Assembly: GCA_017462915.1 (NCBI GenBank)
Contig: JAFTQG010000010.1
Coordinates: 20,566 to 84,565, forward strand
From: Prevotella sp.
Lineage (GTDB): Bacteria; Bacteroidota; Bacteroidia; Bacteroidales; Bacteroidaceae
Direction of reading: 5' to 3'
DNA length: 64,000 nt
The translations under genes and the position numbers were made by a program. Numbering within the stretch: the first letter of the stretch is position 1; each line of letters opens with the position of its first letter. Below the pieces are notes generated by a model, which worked only from the letters and a program-made list of their open reading frames with translations, was not told the origin of the DNA and searched no databases. Positions 27,731-36,563 of this stretch are shown one piece after another.

Positions 27731-28405
27731 ATGAGAAAAATACTCTACATGCTCTGTTTCGTGGCTGCCATGGCTTCATTGTCCAGCTGTAACGACGGCG
27801 AGACCTATGCCGACATGAAAAAGAAGGAAAACGCAGCCATATCAGAGTTCCTTGCAAGAAACACCTCTGTATCACGATCCGTCTTCACCAAGCCTGTCAG
27901 CGTCATCTCCGAGACGGATTTCACAAATAACGGAGAGACAACAGATGTCGAGAAAAACGAATTTGTATTGTTTGAGTCCACCGGCATCTATATGCAGATT
28001 ATGCGTAAAGGCACTGGAGAGAAAATCAAGCACGGAGAGACAGCTGTGCTGCAATGCCGATTCGAGGAGTACAACATATTGTCCGATACCCTGCAGCTCC
28101 TTAATACAGACAGCCGTTACGGTTACAGTATCATCCCAGAGGAACTCAGCGTGACTAATACCTATGGTTCTTTTACCGGCTCATTCTCAAGTATCTATGC
28201 GACAGCCATGACATCTGCATACGGCACAGCTGTGCCAAGCGGATGGCTTGTGCCGCTGCGATACATAAAAGTCGGAAGACAGTCTACAGAAGACGGAGAG
28301 ATAGCCAAGGTACGTATCATCGTACCTTCTACGCAAGGACAGCAGTATGCATCTGCTAATGTGTATCCATGCTTCTACGAGATAACTTACCAAAAGAAAG
28401 ATTAA
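27731..28405 (+). CDS. DUF4827 lipoprotein (FKBP-like fold)
   Basis: 224 residues with a lipoprotein signal (MASLSSCNDGETYADMKKKE, Cys near 20). The repeated family features are the GETYADMKKKE block after the Cys and a C-terminal domain that resembles peptidyl-prolyl isomerases (VPLRYIKVGRQS, KVRIIVPSTQG). Key isomerase residues are not clearly kept, so enzymatic activity is uncertain. It lies 21 bp upstream of glmM, an order I associate with Bacteroidales. Confidence 0.82.
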   Translation: MRKILYMLCFVAAMASLSSCNDGETYADMKKKENAAISEFLARNTSVSRSVFTKPVSVISETDFTNNGETTDVEKNEFVLFESTGIYMQIMRKGTGEKIKHGETAVLQCRFEEYNILSDTLQLLNTDSRYGYSIIPEELSVTNTYGSFTGSFSSIYATAMTSAYGTAVPSGWLVPLRYIKVGRQSTEDGEIAKVRIIVPSTQGQQYASANVYPCFYEITYQKKD

Positions 28406-28426
28406 CCAATATCATACAGATACAAT

Positions 28427-29866
28427 ATGTCATTGATAAAATCAATTTCCGGAATCCGCGGCACAATCGGCGGACAGGCAGGAGACACACTGAACCCTCT
28501 TGACATCGTAAAGTTCACATCGGCATACGCTACTCTCATACGAAAAGCCACACAAGAAGAGGAAGGTTATACACCTACCAACAGGATTGTCGTAGGAAGA
28601 GATGCACGCATATCAGGCGAAATGGTCAAGAACATTGTATGCGGCACTCTCATGGGTATGGGCTTTGATGTCGCGAACATAGGTCTCGCGTCAACACCTA
28701 CCACAGAACTTGCCGTGACTATGGCGCAGGCTGACGGCGGAATTATAATCACTGCATCACATAACCCACGCCACTGGAACGCACTGAAGCTCCTCAACCA
28801 TCACGGCGAATTTCTTGATGCTAAGGAAGGTAATGAGGTACTTGCCATAGCTGAAGCAGAGGCGTTTGAATATGCCGATGTCGACAGCCTTGGAAAATAT
28901 ACAGAGGAGAACTTTGACGAACGGCATATACAGAGCGTACTTGACCTCAAACTTGTTGATGTCACTGCAATAAAGAGCGCGAAGTTCCGTGTCTGCGTAG
29001 ACTCCATCAACTCTGTCGGAGGCATCATCCTGCCGAAACTCCTTGACCGTCTCGGTGTGGAATATACATTCCTCAATCAAGAAGCAAACGGTGATTTCCA
29101 GCATAATCCAGAGCCATTGGAGAAGAATCTCACAGGTATCATGGACGAGATGAAAACAGGCAAATACAACCTTGGCATTGTTGTCGACCCTGATGTCGAC
29201 CGCCTTGCCTTCATCTGCGAAGACGGAAAGATGTTCGGAGAAGAGTATACTCTCGTTTCCGTTGCCGACTATATTCTCTCCGAGATGGAGAAAAACGCAA
29301 AAGAGGAAGGCGCGACACTGCCGGCACTCAATACTGTTTCCAACCTCTCTTCTACCCGTGCATTGCGCGATGTGACAGAAGCTCATGGCGGAACATACAC
29401 CGCTGCTGCCGTCGGCGAGGTCAATGTCACTACAAAAATGAAAGAGGTCGGTGCCGTGATCGGTGGCGAAGGCAATGGCGGAGTGATATATCCAGACAGC
29501 CATTACGGTCGCGATGCCTTGACAGGAATAGGACTGTTCCTGTCATCTCTCGCACATAAAGGCATTTCTGCAAGTGCACTGCGTGCTACATTCCCGGAAT
29601 ATTTCATTGCGAAAAACCGCATAGACCTCACTCCTGACACAGATGTTGATGCTATTCTCATGCAGGTAAAGGAGAAATATTCCTGTGAGAAGGACGTGCA
29701 GGTCAATGACATTGACGGTGTGAAGCTCGATTTCCCAGACAAGTGGGTGCACCTCCGCAAGTCAAATACCGAACCGATCATACGTGTATATTCAGAAGCT
29801 CACTCAATGGAAGAAGCTGACAACCTCGGCAAAAGCATTATGGATATTGTATACTCTATGGTATAA
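28427..29866 (+). CDS. glmM: Phosphoglucosamine mutase-type phosphohexomutase
   Basis: Interconverts hexosamine (or hexose) 6- and 1-phosphates for cell-wall and LPS precursors. 479 residues. It starts SLIKSISGIRGTIGG, has the phosphoserine loop TASHNP, the Mg2+ loop DPDVDR, and the sugar-binding GEGNGGVIYP. The C-terminal phosphate-binding part holds LRKSNTEPIIRVY. The closeness to archaeal/Bacteroidetes GlmM favours glucosamine, but phosphomannomutase activity cannot be excluded. Confidence 0.9.
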   Translation: MSLIKSISGIRGTIGGQAGDTLNPLDIVKFTSAYATLIRKATQEEEGYTPTNRIVVGRDARISGEMVKNIVCGTLMGMGFDVANIGLASTPTTELAVTMAQADGGIIITASHNPRHWNALKLLNHHGEFLDAKEGNEVLAIAEAEAFEYADVDSLGKYTEENFDERHIQSVLDLKLVDVTAIKSAKFRVCVDSINSVGGIILPKLLDRLGVEYTFLNQEANGDFQHNPEPLEKNLTGIMDEMKTGKYNLGIVVDPDVDRLAFICEDGKMFGEEYTLVSVADYILSEMEKNAKEEGATLPALNTVSNLSSTRALRDVTEAHGGTYTAAAVGEVNVTTKMKEVGAVIGGEGNGGVIYPDSHYGRDALTGIGLFLSSLAHKGISASALRATFPEYFIAKNRIDLTPDTDVDAILMQVKEKYSCEKDVQVNDIDGVKLDFPDKWVHLRKSNTEPIIRVYSEAHSMEEADNLGKSIMDIVYSMV

Positions 29867-29899
29867 ATTCCACATATAATATTCATAACAACCCATTAT

Positions 29900-29950
29900 A
29901 AAGCCACCAGACTGTATGATTATTGCCATACAGCCTGGTGGCTTTCTTTA
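29900..29950 (+). terminator. Intrinsic terminator of glmM
   Basis: A long stem (AAAGCCACCAG plus CTGTATG paired with CATACAG plus CTGGTGGCTTT, one internal mismatch) from 29900 to 29945, followed by CTTTAT. Confidence 0.85.
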
Positions 29951-30118
29951 TATGATCAGACCTGTAATTACAGGCTTGATTACAACACCATAACTGATAC
30001 CTTTCTATCAGCGGAGACTTCTGTGTATCATATAAAACAATTAGGCAAACAATTCATAGAATACAAAGTGTCATATCGCTGGTATACTCTGAATTATAAC
30101 AATCACCAAAGCAACAGC

Positions 30119-30583
30119 ATGAAAATAGAAAAGATACAGACAGGCAAAAGACGATACATGGATCTGCTCTTGCTCGGAGACGAACAGGAATCGATGATTG
30201 ACCGCTATCTGGACAGAGGAGACGTGTTTGTAATGAGCAATGAAAACGAAAAGGCCATTGGCATTGCCGTCGTAACGGACGAAGGAAACGAGGTATGTGA
30301 ACTGAAGAACATTGCTGTGGCACTGGAATATCAGAGAAACGGCTACGGCAGGGAGATGATAGAACATATGTGCAGAATATATTGTAACAGATTTTCATCC
30401 ATGACTGTCGGTACAGGAGACAGCATTCAGACAGTTTCCTTTTACAAGAATTGCGGTTTTATGTACACCCACTCCATACCAGACTTTTTCATCGCTAACT
30501 ATGATCACACAATCATCGAAGAGGGGAAGCCTCTAAAAGATATGCTCTATTTCCGCAAAAGCCTGACATCCTACAGGCCATAG
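30119..30583 (+). CDS. GNAT acetyltransferase
   Basis: 154 residues from the ATG at 30119 (MKIEKIQTGKRRY). The acetyl-CoA binding motif is LKNIAVALEYQRNGYGREMIEHM, followed by FYKNCGF, typical of small-molecule GNATs. The longer frame from 30023 has no homology character. The substrate is unknown. It stands alone between the glmM terminator and a bidirectional terminator. Confidence 0.82.
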   Translation: MKIEKIQTGKRRYMDLLLLGDEQESMIDRYLDRGDVFVMSNENEKAIGIAVVTDEGNEVCELKNIAVALEYQRNGYGREMIEHMCRIYCNRFSSMTVGTGDSIQTVSFYKNCGFMYTHSIPDFFIANYDHTIIEEGKPLKDMLYFRKSLTSYRP

Positions 30584-30647
30584 ACCTTGCTTTCTTGCCT
30601 CCACATTGTTGTAGACATGTCCAAACGGTCTACAGTTTGCAGTCAGT

Positions 30648-30707
30648 AAAGAGCATATTTCAGCGGAATACTTTTTCATTATAATGTTCCGTAGAAATAT
30701 GCTCTTT
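30648..30707. terminator. Bidirectional terminator between acetyltransferase and bspA-like genes
   Basis: A 14-bp arm AAAGAGCATATTTC (30648-30661) pairs with 30694-30707, with a further CGGAA/TTCCG pairing inside. T-runs flank both sides, and the convergent genes at 30119-30583 and 30750-32336 both end here. Confidence 0.8.
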
Positions 30708-30749
30708 TCTATAAATCGGCCATCAGACCGAAACAATGAGGATTGTTCG

Positions 30750-32336
30750 CTATTTTGCCAGCACAGCTTTTCCATTAATGATGTTCAAACCAGACTGTGG
30801 CTCTGTCAGCTGCACACCATTAAGATTGAATATCTTCTTCGCAAAGTCAATACTGCTTACAGGAGCATCTACACCTGTCGCTGCATTAATAAGGAGAAAT
30901 TCACTCCACGGATATGTACGCTTGTACACTTCTGCCGCTTCTTCCGGCACAAAGAGAGTACACGTTTCCTTGTCTACACCATTAAAAACAAAATTACCAC
31001 ATTCTGGCGGGGTAACCGTAAGACATGAAATGTTCTTCATTCCTGTGCAATTTGCAAAAGCATTATCCTCTATTCTGTATACATTAGAGAGAGTAAGGTC
31101 GGCAAGTCCTCTACATCCTTCAAACGCACTATATCCAATTCCCGTTAAGTTTTCAGGCGTAATCAAGCTCGCAAGAGCTATACAGTACATGAATGTTCTA
31201 TCTTTGATAACTTGCATATTATCTGAAAGTGTCACATGAGCAAGACTTCTACAGCCGTAGAAAGCCATCTCACCGACCTCCGTCACAGAATTCGGAATTA
31301 CTATCTCTGTAAGACCTGACATTTCGAAGGCACTCTCCTTTATTTCATATACAGTATTAGGGATAATCAGCCCGGCAAGACTTTTACAGCCTGAGAATGT
31401 CCGAGCCTCAATCGTAGTCAGCTCACCTTCCGGCAGCGTCACATGGACAAGATTTTCACAAAAGCCGAAAGCTCCTTCACCTATACTTCTCACAGTATTA
31501 GGAACAACTATCTTTGTAAGGCCTGACCTGTGAAATGCCCTGCTCTTGATTTCGTATACCGTATTAGGAATAGTCAGTTCGGATAGGCTTGCACAATCTT
31601 GGAATGTAACAGCCTCAATCTCCCTTAGGTCTCCTTCTGGAAGTTTCACACGAACAAGATTTTGACAGCCACGGAAAGCTCCTTCACCTATAAACCTCAC
31701 ATTATCAGGGACAACTATCTCTGTAATGCCGCAACCTTGGAAAGCTCCCGCTCCAATAGACGACACAGAATTTGGGATTTCCACTTTTGTAAGGCTTTGG
31801 CAGGCTGCAAAAGTATATTCCGGTATGTTATACAAAGATGCAGACAGTGTCACACTGGCAAGTGACTGGCATCCTCCAAAAGCACCGCTTTGTATGCTGT
31901 TTACACCAGGTATCTCGATATGGACAAGTCCTGTATTAGCAAACGCCTCTGAATCTATAAACTCCACGGAGCTGGGGATTGTTATCTCCGAAAGGCTTTG
32001 GCAGCCGGAGAAAGCCCGGTCATAGATACGGAATACGGTATTGGGGATGACAACCTCCGAAAGATTTACATTGTCACGGAAAGCATCCTCTCCGATACTC
32101 TCCACAATATATGTGACACCGCCGTATGTCACCGTAGAAGGGATGACAACACTCTGAGCAGTGTAAGGGGAGTCTGGGTTACGTGTCAGCTGTACGGTCT
32201 TCTCCCCGTGCTCCGCTTCGTCAGACTTGTCGTTGTAATAGAACCCGCCTACCTCAAAGTCGTAGGCCATAGCATTCAATGCGCCCATCATTGCCAACGC
32301 TATTGACAAGAGGGTCAGATTCAAAGTTCTGTGCAT
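30750..32336 (-). CDS. BspA-type leucine-rich repeat surface protein
   Basis: 528 residues from the ATG at 32336 (MHRTLNLTLLSIALAMM signal peptide). A short N-terminal domain (DFEVGGFYYN) is followed by a run of LRR_5 repeats of about 22-24 residues with the pattern AFxGCxSLxxVTLPxxVxxI. The C-terminus (IFNLNGVQLTEPQSGLNIINGKAVLAK region) resembles the tail that ends many Prevotella secreted proteins and may act in sorting to the surface. In the family such proteins bind fibronectin, fibrinogen or other cells. Expression may depend on the structured region upstream. Confidence 0.9.
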   Translation of the reverse strand: MHRTLNLTLLSIALAMMGALNAMAYDFEVGGFYYNDKSDEAEHGEKTVQLTRNPDSPYTAQSVVIPSTVTYGGVTYIVESIGEDAFRDNVNLSEVVIPNTVFRIYDRAFSGCQSLSEITIPSSVEFIDSEAFANTGLVHIEIPGVNSIQSGAFGGCQSLASVTLSASLYNIPEYTFAACQSLTKVEIPNSVSSIGAGAFQGCGITEIVVPDNVRFIGEGAFRGCQNLVRVKLPEGDLREIEAVTFQDCASLSELTIPNTVYEIKSRAFHRSGLTKIVVPNTVRSIGEGAFGFCENLVHVTLPEGELTTIEARTFSGCKSLAGLIIPNTVYEIKESAFEMSGLTEIVIPNSVTEVGEMAFYGCRSLAHVTLSDNMQVIKDRTFMYCIALASLITPENLTGIGYSAFEGCRGLADLTLSNVYRIEDNAFANCTGMKNISCLTVTPPECGNFVFNGVDKETCTLFVPEEAAEVYKRTYPWSEFLLINAATGVDAPVSSIDFAKKIFNLNGVQLTEPQSGLNIINGKAVLAK

Positions 32337-32411
32337 AAAAAAGATTGTTTTAGTGTGCGCCAGCAAGCCCCTCCTCCGGCAATAATTGATTCTTACTTGT
32401 TGTATGTGCAT

Positions 32412-32640
32412 ACGTGCATATACGAAAAAAACGTGGAGCCACTTCTTGCTGCCCGTCCGATACTTTGAGGCTCTCGCATTGCCCAGTCAGTCAGAACGAG
32501 CAACACCGAAAACCCCACGTATCAGGAATATATAGCGAGCCGACAGACCTATCCCCGTAACACACAGGAGACAAAGTCTGTCATGGCTGAATATAATCCA
32601 CCCAAGGGGCGTTCCTGTTGCTTTGTTTTTTGACTAACTG
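32412..32640 (-). ncRNA. Possible structured leader or small RNA upstream of the BspA-like gene
   Basis: On the minus strand the segment 32521 to 32430 opens with ACGTGG and closes with CCACGT followed by seven T residues, a terminator-like end about 90 bp ahead of the ATG. An inner GCTC/GAGC pairing lies between. Further upstream is a GACAGAC/GTCTGTC pair (about 32545-32585). This could be an attenuator or a separate small RNA; no known motif is recognised. No protein frame is convincing here. Confidence 0.35.
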
Positions 32641-32814
32641 GTGAAACTTGCGAGATTTCAAAGTATCAAAAACCAAGCGTCAATAACGCCTTTTCATATA
32701 TATGTAGCCCTCCCAACCGTCACCATCTGGGCTTCCGGTACAGGATGATCGGGAGCAAAGGTATATAAAATTATCGGAATGAGCAAGAAAATCCGCAGAA
32801 AACATCTTATTTTC

Positions 32815-32860
32815 CTTGACTTCTCTACTTTTACTTGACTTCTCTACTTTTACTTGACTT
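32815..32860. repeat. Short tandem repeat, 19-bp unit
   Basis: CTTGACTTCTCTACTTTTA is present twice without change (32815-32833, 32834-32852), followed by the first eight bases of a third copy. Its position in an AT-rich gap suggests slippage. Confidence 0.85.
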
Positions 32861-33016
32861 TCATTAGAAAGCAATACATGATTCTACTCGCAAATATATA
32901 TTGAGCGGCTTATGACTGTATATTACTGTTTTGTACCTCAAACACAGGAGAAAGTCCAGCTTCTCGCAAGGCATGGCAGGCTATTGAAAACAAGAAAGCT
33001 GGCGTGACGTAACACA

Positions 33017-33095
33017 AAGGGTGACACTTTATCGGGCAAAAGGTGACCTTTCACCACTTAAAAGGTAACGCTTCGCACTGCAAAAGGTGACCCTT
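33017..33095. repeat. 22-nt phased dyad-repeat array 3 (four GGTGACC-type units)
   Basis: The core centres are at 33023, 33045, 33067 and 33089, exactly 22 nt apart. Units 1 and 3 are degenerate in the last base of the core. It lies downstream of the HNH gene and upstream of the BspA-like gene. The flanks 32861-33016 and 33096-33215 show nothing else I can name. Confidence 0.85.
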
Positions 33096-33215
33096 GAAAA
33101 AATGTACTGACACATGGCTGCCTGATTATAGCCTTTGTAACTGACTATTCTATGTTTACAGCATTTACATACACAAGAATAACAAAAGCCAGCATTTGTT
33201 ATCTCGTTACCACCT

Positions 33216-33728
33216 CTATAGGTAATGTGTAAGCATTCCATTACAGTAGTATTGTTTGATTTCCTTACATGTCGGCATCCTCTTACAGGAAATAGCAAAA
33301 GAGCGTTTAATGTTTGCATTTCCGTAGTTTGAGTTATACTTTTCAGAACACCATTCCAAGTTACACGAATTGTTATTGCTCTTGTTTTCGGCCTCATGAT
33401 TGACAAGAGGAAGGCTATTTGTGTTGGAAATGAACGCCTCTGCTACAATTCGATGAACACCTATATAAGTCTTTCTCCCATCTTCAATAAACGAAAACAT
33501 CAAATACCCTTTGTTGTGTATTTGGCGAATGAGTTTTTCTTTGAAGAGCATCGTGTAACTTCTACCATTCCTTTCGGCGATAGTGCAATGTTCTTGTCGC
33601 TTTATCCTACCCAAATTGCTTACGGAATAATTCTCAAATCTCGAATCCTTCCACACTTCGCCCTCAAAGTCTTCTAATGAGAGCCAACGAGGCGAATTTA
33701 CGGCATAGTCTGTAATTCTATCTGCCAT
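33216..33728 (-). CDS. NUMOD4/HNH endonuclease, solitary
   Basis: 170 residues. The N-terminal NUMOD4 motif is EVWKDSRFENYSVSNLGRIK. An HNH domain follows with VHRIVAEAF, VNHEAENKSNNN and NLEWCSEKYNSNYG, as in phage and intron homing endonucleases. After that the C-terminus ends quickly (SCKRMPTCKEIKQYY...), without the usual NUMOD1 domain. The gene is AT-richer than its surroundings and has no phage neighbours. I infer a mobile free-standing homing endonuclease, perhaps already shortened. Confidence 0.82.
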   Translation of the reverse strand: MADRITDYAVNSPRWLSLEDFEGEVWKDSRFENYSVSNLGRIKRQEHCTIAERNGRSYTMLFKEKLIRQIHNKGYLMFSFIEDGRKTYIGVHRIVAEAFISNTNSLPLVNHEAENKSNNNSCNLEWCSEKYNSNYGNANIKRSFAISCKRMPTCKEIKQYYCNGMLTHYL

Positions 33729-33826
33729 TGCTTCTGATGTTAAGTATCCTGATGACTTTGAAAAAGAGAGGAAAGCCCATCAGATCAGCCTTGGCAGCAG
33801 GGGGACTAAGTCTGCCTAATCCTCAT

Positions 33827-33834
33827 TGCAAAGG
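33827..33834 (-). promoter_or_regulatory. -7 promoter element for the HNH gene
   Basis: On the minus strand TACCTTTG matches TAnnTTTG, 98 bp ahead of the ATG. No -33 TTTG at the right distance. Confidence 0.4.
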
Positions 33835-33926
33835 TAGTCCGATTTTGTACAACAGCCTTCTTTTTGCATAGAAAACATGAAAATACAGGGAAAAGATTAC
33901 CAAACAGCAAATATAATAAAAAATAA

Positions 33927-33958
33927 TTTGGTCATTCAACTTAAAATATCTACCTTTG
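33927..33958 (+). promoter_or_regulatory. Full promoter facing a gene-free segment
   Basis: -33 TTTG (33927-33930), 20 bp, then -7 TACCTTTG (33951-33958). No convincing reading frame follows on this strand before the terminator at 34144-34192. Confidence 0.6.
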
Positions 33959-33963
33959 CATTC

Positions 33964-34193
33964 TGAAAACGCCATTAGTGCAAGGGTCTTGGTAGAGATC
34001 GCACTTTTGGCGTTATTCATTTTGTGAACCTATAGAATTGTTCAAATATACATACACAGAGCCTTGGCGAAGCCTTATGGAAGCATTACAGTTTTATTGC
34101 ACAATTCATCTAGCAACAATACATATAGCACTTATTTTCAACAAAATATCCCGACTGATAGTTCTTGTTACAGACTATCAGTCGGGATATTTA
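33964..34193 (+). ncRNA. Small-RNA candidate with promoter, hairpin and terminator
   Basis: Downstream of a full promoter, the transcript would begin with a stem AACGCCA/TGGCGTT (about 33968-34014) enclosing GTGC/GCAC, run about 130 nt, and end at the strong hairpin 34144-34192. The frame at 34038-34265 within it has no protein-like features and runs through the terminator. Length and layout suit a regulatory RNA of about 230 nt; the family is unknown. Confidence 0.4.
34144..34193. terminator. Strong 19-bp terminator hairpin
   Basis: A 19-bp perfect stem (34144-34162 with 34174-34192, arm AAATATCCCGACTGATAGT). On the minus strand TTTTG follows, ending the DUF1846 transcript; on the plus strand TATATT follows, suiting the small-RNA candidate. 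Confidence 0.85.
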
Positions 34194-34268
34194 TATTACA
34201 GAATGTCACAGCAACGGCACGATGTCAGTCACCATCTGTTGCAGACATCAGGCATCATACGATGAGAT

Positions 34269-35732
34269 TCACTTCTTCTTTACAGGGTCGCAAGTGACAT
34301 CTACACCGAGCTTCTTGAAAATCTTGCGGTCCACCTCAGAAAGCATCACCGTGGTATGCACCTGTGCGCCATTGAATTTCGGCAACTGTTCGAGAGCCTG
34401 ACGGCAACGTTCGTCACGGGCAGTAAGGGCGGAGAGCACTACGAGAACCTCATCGGTATGCAGGCGCGGGTTACGCCCTTTCAGGTAAGTCACTTTCGTA
34501 TGCTGTATCGGTTCTATGAGATCCTGCGGTATGAGTTTCACCTCCTTGTCGAGACCGGCAAGGTGTTTCATGGAGTTCAGCAACAGGGCTGCGGAGCATC
34601 CCAGAAGCTCCGACGACTTTGCGGTAATGATTGTGCCATCCTCAAACTCTATTGCAGACGATGTGTGTCCCGTCTGTTCCGCCTTTTCTTTTGCCGCGAC
34701 AGTCGTCGTGCGATATGCCGAATTGATGCCTGCCTGCTTGAACAGCAGGGCAATCTTCTGCACCTCTGCCGCGACCTCCTTGCCGTCGGCCATCAGATTT
34801 AGAGCCGCATAGTAGCGACGTATGATTTCCTGCTTGGATGCCTCACAGCATACGGTATCGTCACAGATGCAGTTGCCCACCATATTCACGCCCATATCTG
34901 TCGGCGACTTGTACGGATTCTCGCCGTAGATGCCTTCAAAAAGAGCGTTGAGCACAGGGAATATCTCTATGTCGCGGTTGTAGTTGATGGCAGTCTTGCC
35001 GTATGCCTCAAGATGGAACGGGTCTATCATGTTGACATCATTGAGGTCGGCAGTGGCTGCCTCGTAGGCTATGTTCACAGGATGCTTGAGAGGAAGATTC
35101 CAGACGGGGAAGGTCTCGAACTTGGCATAGCCTGCCGTAACACCGCGCTTATGCTCGTTATACAGCTGAGAAAGACACACCGCCATCTTGCCAGAGCCAG
35201 GTCCTGGGGCTGTGACGATTACCAGCGGATGGGATGTCTCGACATAATCGTTCTTGCCGAAGCCTTCATCTGAGGCTATAAGGTCGACATTGTGCGGATA
35301 ACCGTCTATGAGGTGGTGCACATAAGACGTCACACCCATCCTCTTCAGACGGTTGCGGTAGTCGTCAGCGGCACGCTGTCCGTTATAGTGTGTGATGACC
35401 ACAGAGCCAACAACGAAGCCGCGGCTCTGAAACTCGTCACGCAGACGGAGCACATCCTCGTCGTATGTTATGCCGAGGTCGGCACGCACCTTGTTCTTCA
35501 CAATATCCTCTGCGGATATCACGATGACAATCTCCGCAGAACCGCTCAGCTGCTGCAGCATACGCAACTTAGAGTCGGGCTGGAAACCCGGCAGCACGCG
35601 CGACGCATGATGGTCATCGAAAAGCTTTCCGCCTAATTCAAGATAGAGTTTGTTTCCAAACTGGGCAATCCTTTCCTTGATATGCTCACTTTGGGTAGTA
35701 ATGTACTTGTCGTTGTCAAATCCGTATTTCAT
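34269..35732 (-). CDS. DUF1846 family protein
   Basis: 487 residues, full length for DUF1846, a widely conserved family of unknown function that includes structures with a mixed alpha/beta fold. It shows GFDNDKYITTQSEHIKERI at the start, the nucleotide-loop-like APGPGSGKMAVCLSQLY (about residue 175), and KGRNPRLHTDEVLVVLSALTARDER near the end. The GPGSGK sequence resembles a P-loop, so nucleotide binding is possible. It has its own promoter and terminator. Confidence 0.9.
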   Translation of the reverse strand: MKYGFDNDKYITTQSEHIKERIAQFGNKLYLELGGKLFDDHHASRVLPGFQPDSKLRMLQQLSGSAEIVIVISAEDIVKNKVRADLGITYDEDVLRLRDEFQSRGFVVGSVVITHYNGQRAADDYRNRLKRMGVTSYVHHLIDGYPHNVDLIASDEGFGKNDYVETSHPLVIVTAPGPGSGKMAVCLSQLYNEHKRGVTAGYAKFETFPVWNLPLKHPVNIAYEAATADLNDVNMIDPFHLEAYGKTAINYNRDIEIFPVLNALFEGIYGENPYKSPTDMGVNMVGNCICDDTVCCEASKQEIIRRYYAALNLMADGKEVAAEVQKIALLFKQAGINSAYRTTTVAAKEKAEQTGHTSSAIEFEDGTIITAKSSELLGCSAALLLNSMKHLAGLDKEVKLIPQDLIEPIQHTKVTYLKGRNPRLHTDEVLVVLSALTARDERCRQALEQLPKFNGAQVHTTVMLSEVDRKIFKKLGVDVTCDPVKKK

Positions 35733-35771
35733 ACCTTTCTCCTAAAAACTAATTACCATAAATACGGGATA

Positions 35772-35803
35772 CAAAGGTAATGATTATTGTCGGGAATGCC
35801 AAA
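35772..35803 (-). promoter_or_regulatory. Promoter of the DUF1846 gene
   Basis: On the minus strand TTTG (35803-35800), 20 bp, then TACCTTTG (35779-35772), 39 bp before the ATG. Both elements fit the consensus. Confidence 0.62.
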
Positions 35804-35934
35804 GTTTTCCCTCGCTTTTTAAATATTTTTGTTTCCATGCAGTCTCTTCACGGCATACTATTGGCAAGATAATCCTCCGTCTGACTGCGGACAGTTTGTG
35901 GTGGCAAGATGCAGAAAACAATATCTCTCGGAAA

Positions 35935-35971
35935 CAAAAATGGGTGCACCTTGTGGCACACCCATGTTTTT
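35935..35971 (-). terminator. Terminator of the 126-residue unknown gene
   Basis: The stem ATGGGTG/CACCCAT (35940-35946 and 35959-35965) is flanked by an A-run and a T-run, so on the minus strand the hairpin ends in TTTTTG. It lies about 20 bp after the gene's stop. Confidence 0.7.
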
Positions 35972-35987
35972 CAATCCGCCAATGTGG

Positions 35988-36368
35988 TTATTTCGCTTCA
36001 AAATATTCACCTACATCGCCGATAATCTGCGAGCACATCTCCCAGACACACTCATCGTCGCTGCCATGCATACGGCTTATGGCACGGTATGCCTCAAGGG
36101 CAAGCATTCCCAACTCTGACTTAGGGTTCTTCTTGTATTCCGTAATGCCGCCACAACGCAGGATGTCATAATTGAGGTCTACTGCCTCGCTCCACATGCC
36201 GGCACGTTCACACATCACGGCAAGATCCCGTTTCTTATGCAACATGGAGAGCATGTCTGGGCATTTTTCCACAGAGGCTTTAAGGTCTTTATATATCTCG
36301 GCAAACGTCTCGGCACTGGCAAATACGATTCCGTCGTCAGCATCTACAGATAATATCTTCTCGCTCAT
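35988..36368 (-). CDS. Unknown protein, 126 residues
   Basis: A soluble, mostly helical protein starting MSEKILSVDADDGIVFASAE. The helical pairs (AVMCERAGMWSEAVDLNYDILRCGG, LEAYRAISRMHG) resemble TPR-like hairpins, but no family is recognised. It has its own -7 box (36396-36403) and terminator, so it is a single-gene unit. There are no signal peptide or membrane segments. Confidence 0.72.
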   Translation of the reverse strand: MSEKILSVDADDGIVFASAETFAEIYKDLKASVEKCPDMLSMLHKKRDLAVMCERAGMWSEAVDLNYDILRCGGITEYKKNPKSELGMLALEAYRAISRMHGSDDECVWEMCSQIIGDVGEYFEAK

Positions 36369-36395
36369 GGCTAAACATGTTTAGGTTTTATATCG

Positions 36396-36403
36396 CAAAA
36401 ATA
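36396..36403 (-). promoter_or_regulatory. -7 promoter element for the 126-residue unknown gene
   Basis: On the minus strand TATTTTTG matches TAnnTTTG, 28 bp ahead of the ATG. Confidence 0.4.
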
Positions 36404-36563
36404 CTGATATTTATTGATAATAATGTAGGACGGAATAAATATTTAATGATTTTTATTCAATTTATTGCTTGCCAAAATGCCAAAATGTCATAAAACATTA
36501 TTTTATCCATAAAAATAAGGATTGCCATGCAGAATATTCGTGAATACCATTGGAAATGTGTAA

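Noticed and set aside
30023-30118. Upstream extension of the acetyltransferase frame
   Set aside because: The added 32 residues have no GNAT character; the ATG at 30119 starts at the usual family position.
34038-34265. Plus-strand frame of 75 codons next to the DUF1846 gene
   Set aside because: It runs through the strong terminator 34144-34192 and shows no protein features; an RNA gene is the better reading.
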